A DNA stretch of 13,552 nucleotides from the NCBI GenBank assembly GCA_031418215.1, contig JANOXC010000004.1, forward strand, positions 1-13,552. The letters are read 5' to 3'. Positions 13,510 to 13,552 of the stretch are shown in pieces (position 1 is the first letter of the stretch; the number at the start of each line of letters is the position of its first letter). The notes under the pieces are model-generated. The model was not told the origin of the DNA. It saw only the letters and a program-made list of their open reading frames with translations, and ran no database searches. A program made the position numbers and the translations under genes. The stretch is from JANOXC01 sp031418215 (GTDB lineage: Bacteria; Bacteroidota; Bacteroidia; AKYH767-A; OLB10).

Positions 13510-13552
13510 ATAGTTATGTTTGGTTTACGAAGACTAAACAAACTATGGATAA

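Overview
The window looks like a chromosomal stretch of a Bacteroidota bacterium, probably from the Chitinophagales/Sphingobacteriales side. The grounds are three large exported proteins with type IX secretion (T9SS) C-terminal sorting domains (YPNP...GxYxLxxx...K), an ECF sigma factor of the Bacteroidota type (INTSLGRMRYALINLRK), start codons mostly without Shine-Dalgarno sequences, and promoter candidates of the TTTG/TAnnTTTG kind. The lineage is inferred from these traits, not from a search.

Layout. Positions 1-91 hold the N-terminus of an IS30-type transposase running off the left edge. An AT-rich T9SS-exported Asp-box (BNR-type) protein follows at 368-2416. Next come an NfeD membrane serine protease (2446-3798, minus) and, divergent from it, a double-LysM/RlpA-like envelope protein (3896-5029). 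Endonuclease III (nth, 5095-5763, minus) follows, then an ECF sigma factor with a small downstream partner gene (6810 to 5922, minus). An HU-family DNA-binding protein lies at 7264-7536, with a long structured leader and a clear terminator, and a TolB/PD40-type beta-propeller exported protein at 7670-8761. Two T9SS cargo genes form a tandem minus-strand pair with a 1-nt gap (12395 to 8978). The right 1.1 kb has no intact gene. It holds a decayed 3' copy of the TolB-like gene, an interspersed palindromic repeat, a roughly 0.4-kb element with inverted ends and an internal row of small palindromes, and two strong hairpins before an ATG cut by the window edge.

How the parts relate. Housekeeping genes (nth, HU, NfeD, ECF sigma) alternate with secreted or envelope proteins, and mobile-element traces lie at both edges. 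The strongest candidate for something new is the start of the 526-aa T9SS gene. Its signal-peptide frame has no ATG, but an ATG 74 nt upstream would come into frame if an intervening ACTCTTG heptamer repeat (3.4 units) gained one unit or lost two. That is the layout of a phase-variable locus captured in the OFF state, and the 1-nt spacing to the next cargo gene means the switch could affect both. The second candidate is the 13021-13427 element: imperfect 37-bp inverted arms, each exactly 21 nt from a CCGTAG palindrome, enclosing palindromes spaced 49-52 bp apart.

No tRNA, rRNA, cas gene or true CRISPR array was seen. Positions 12470-12620 and 12891-13020 are AT-rich and I see nothing definite in them.
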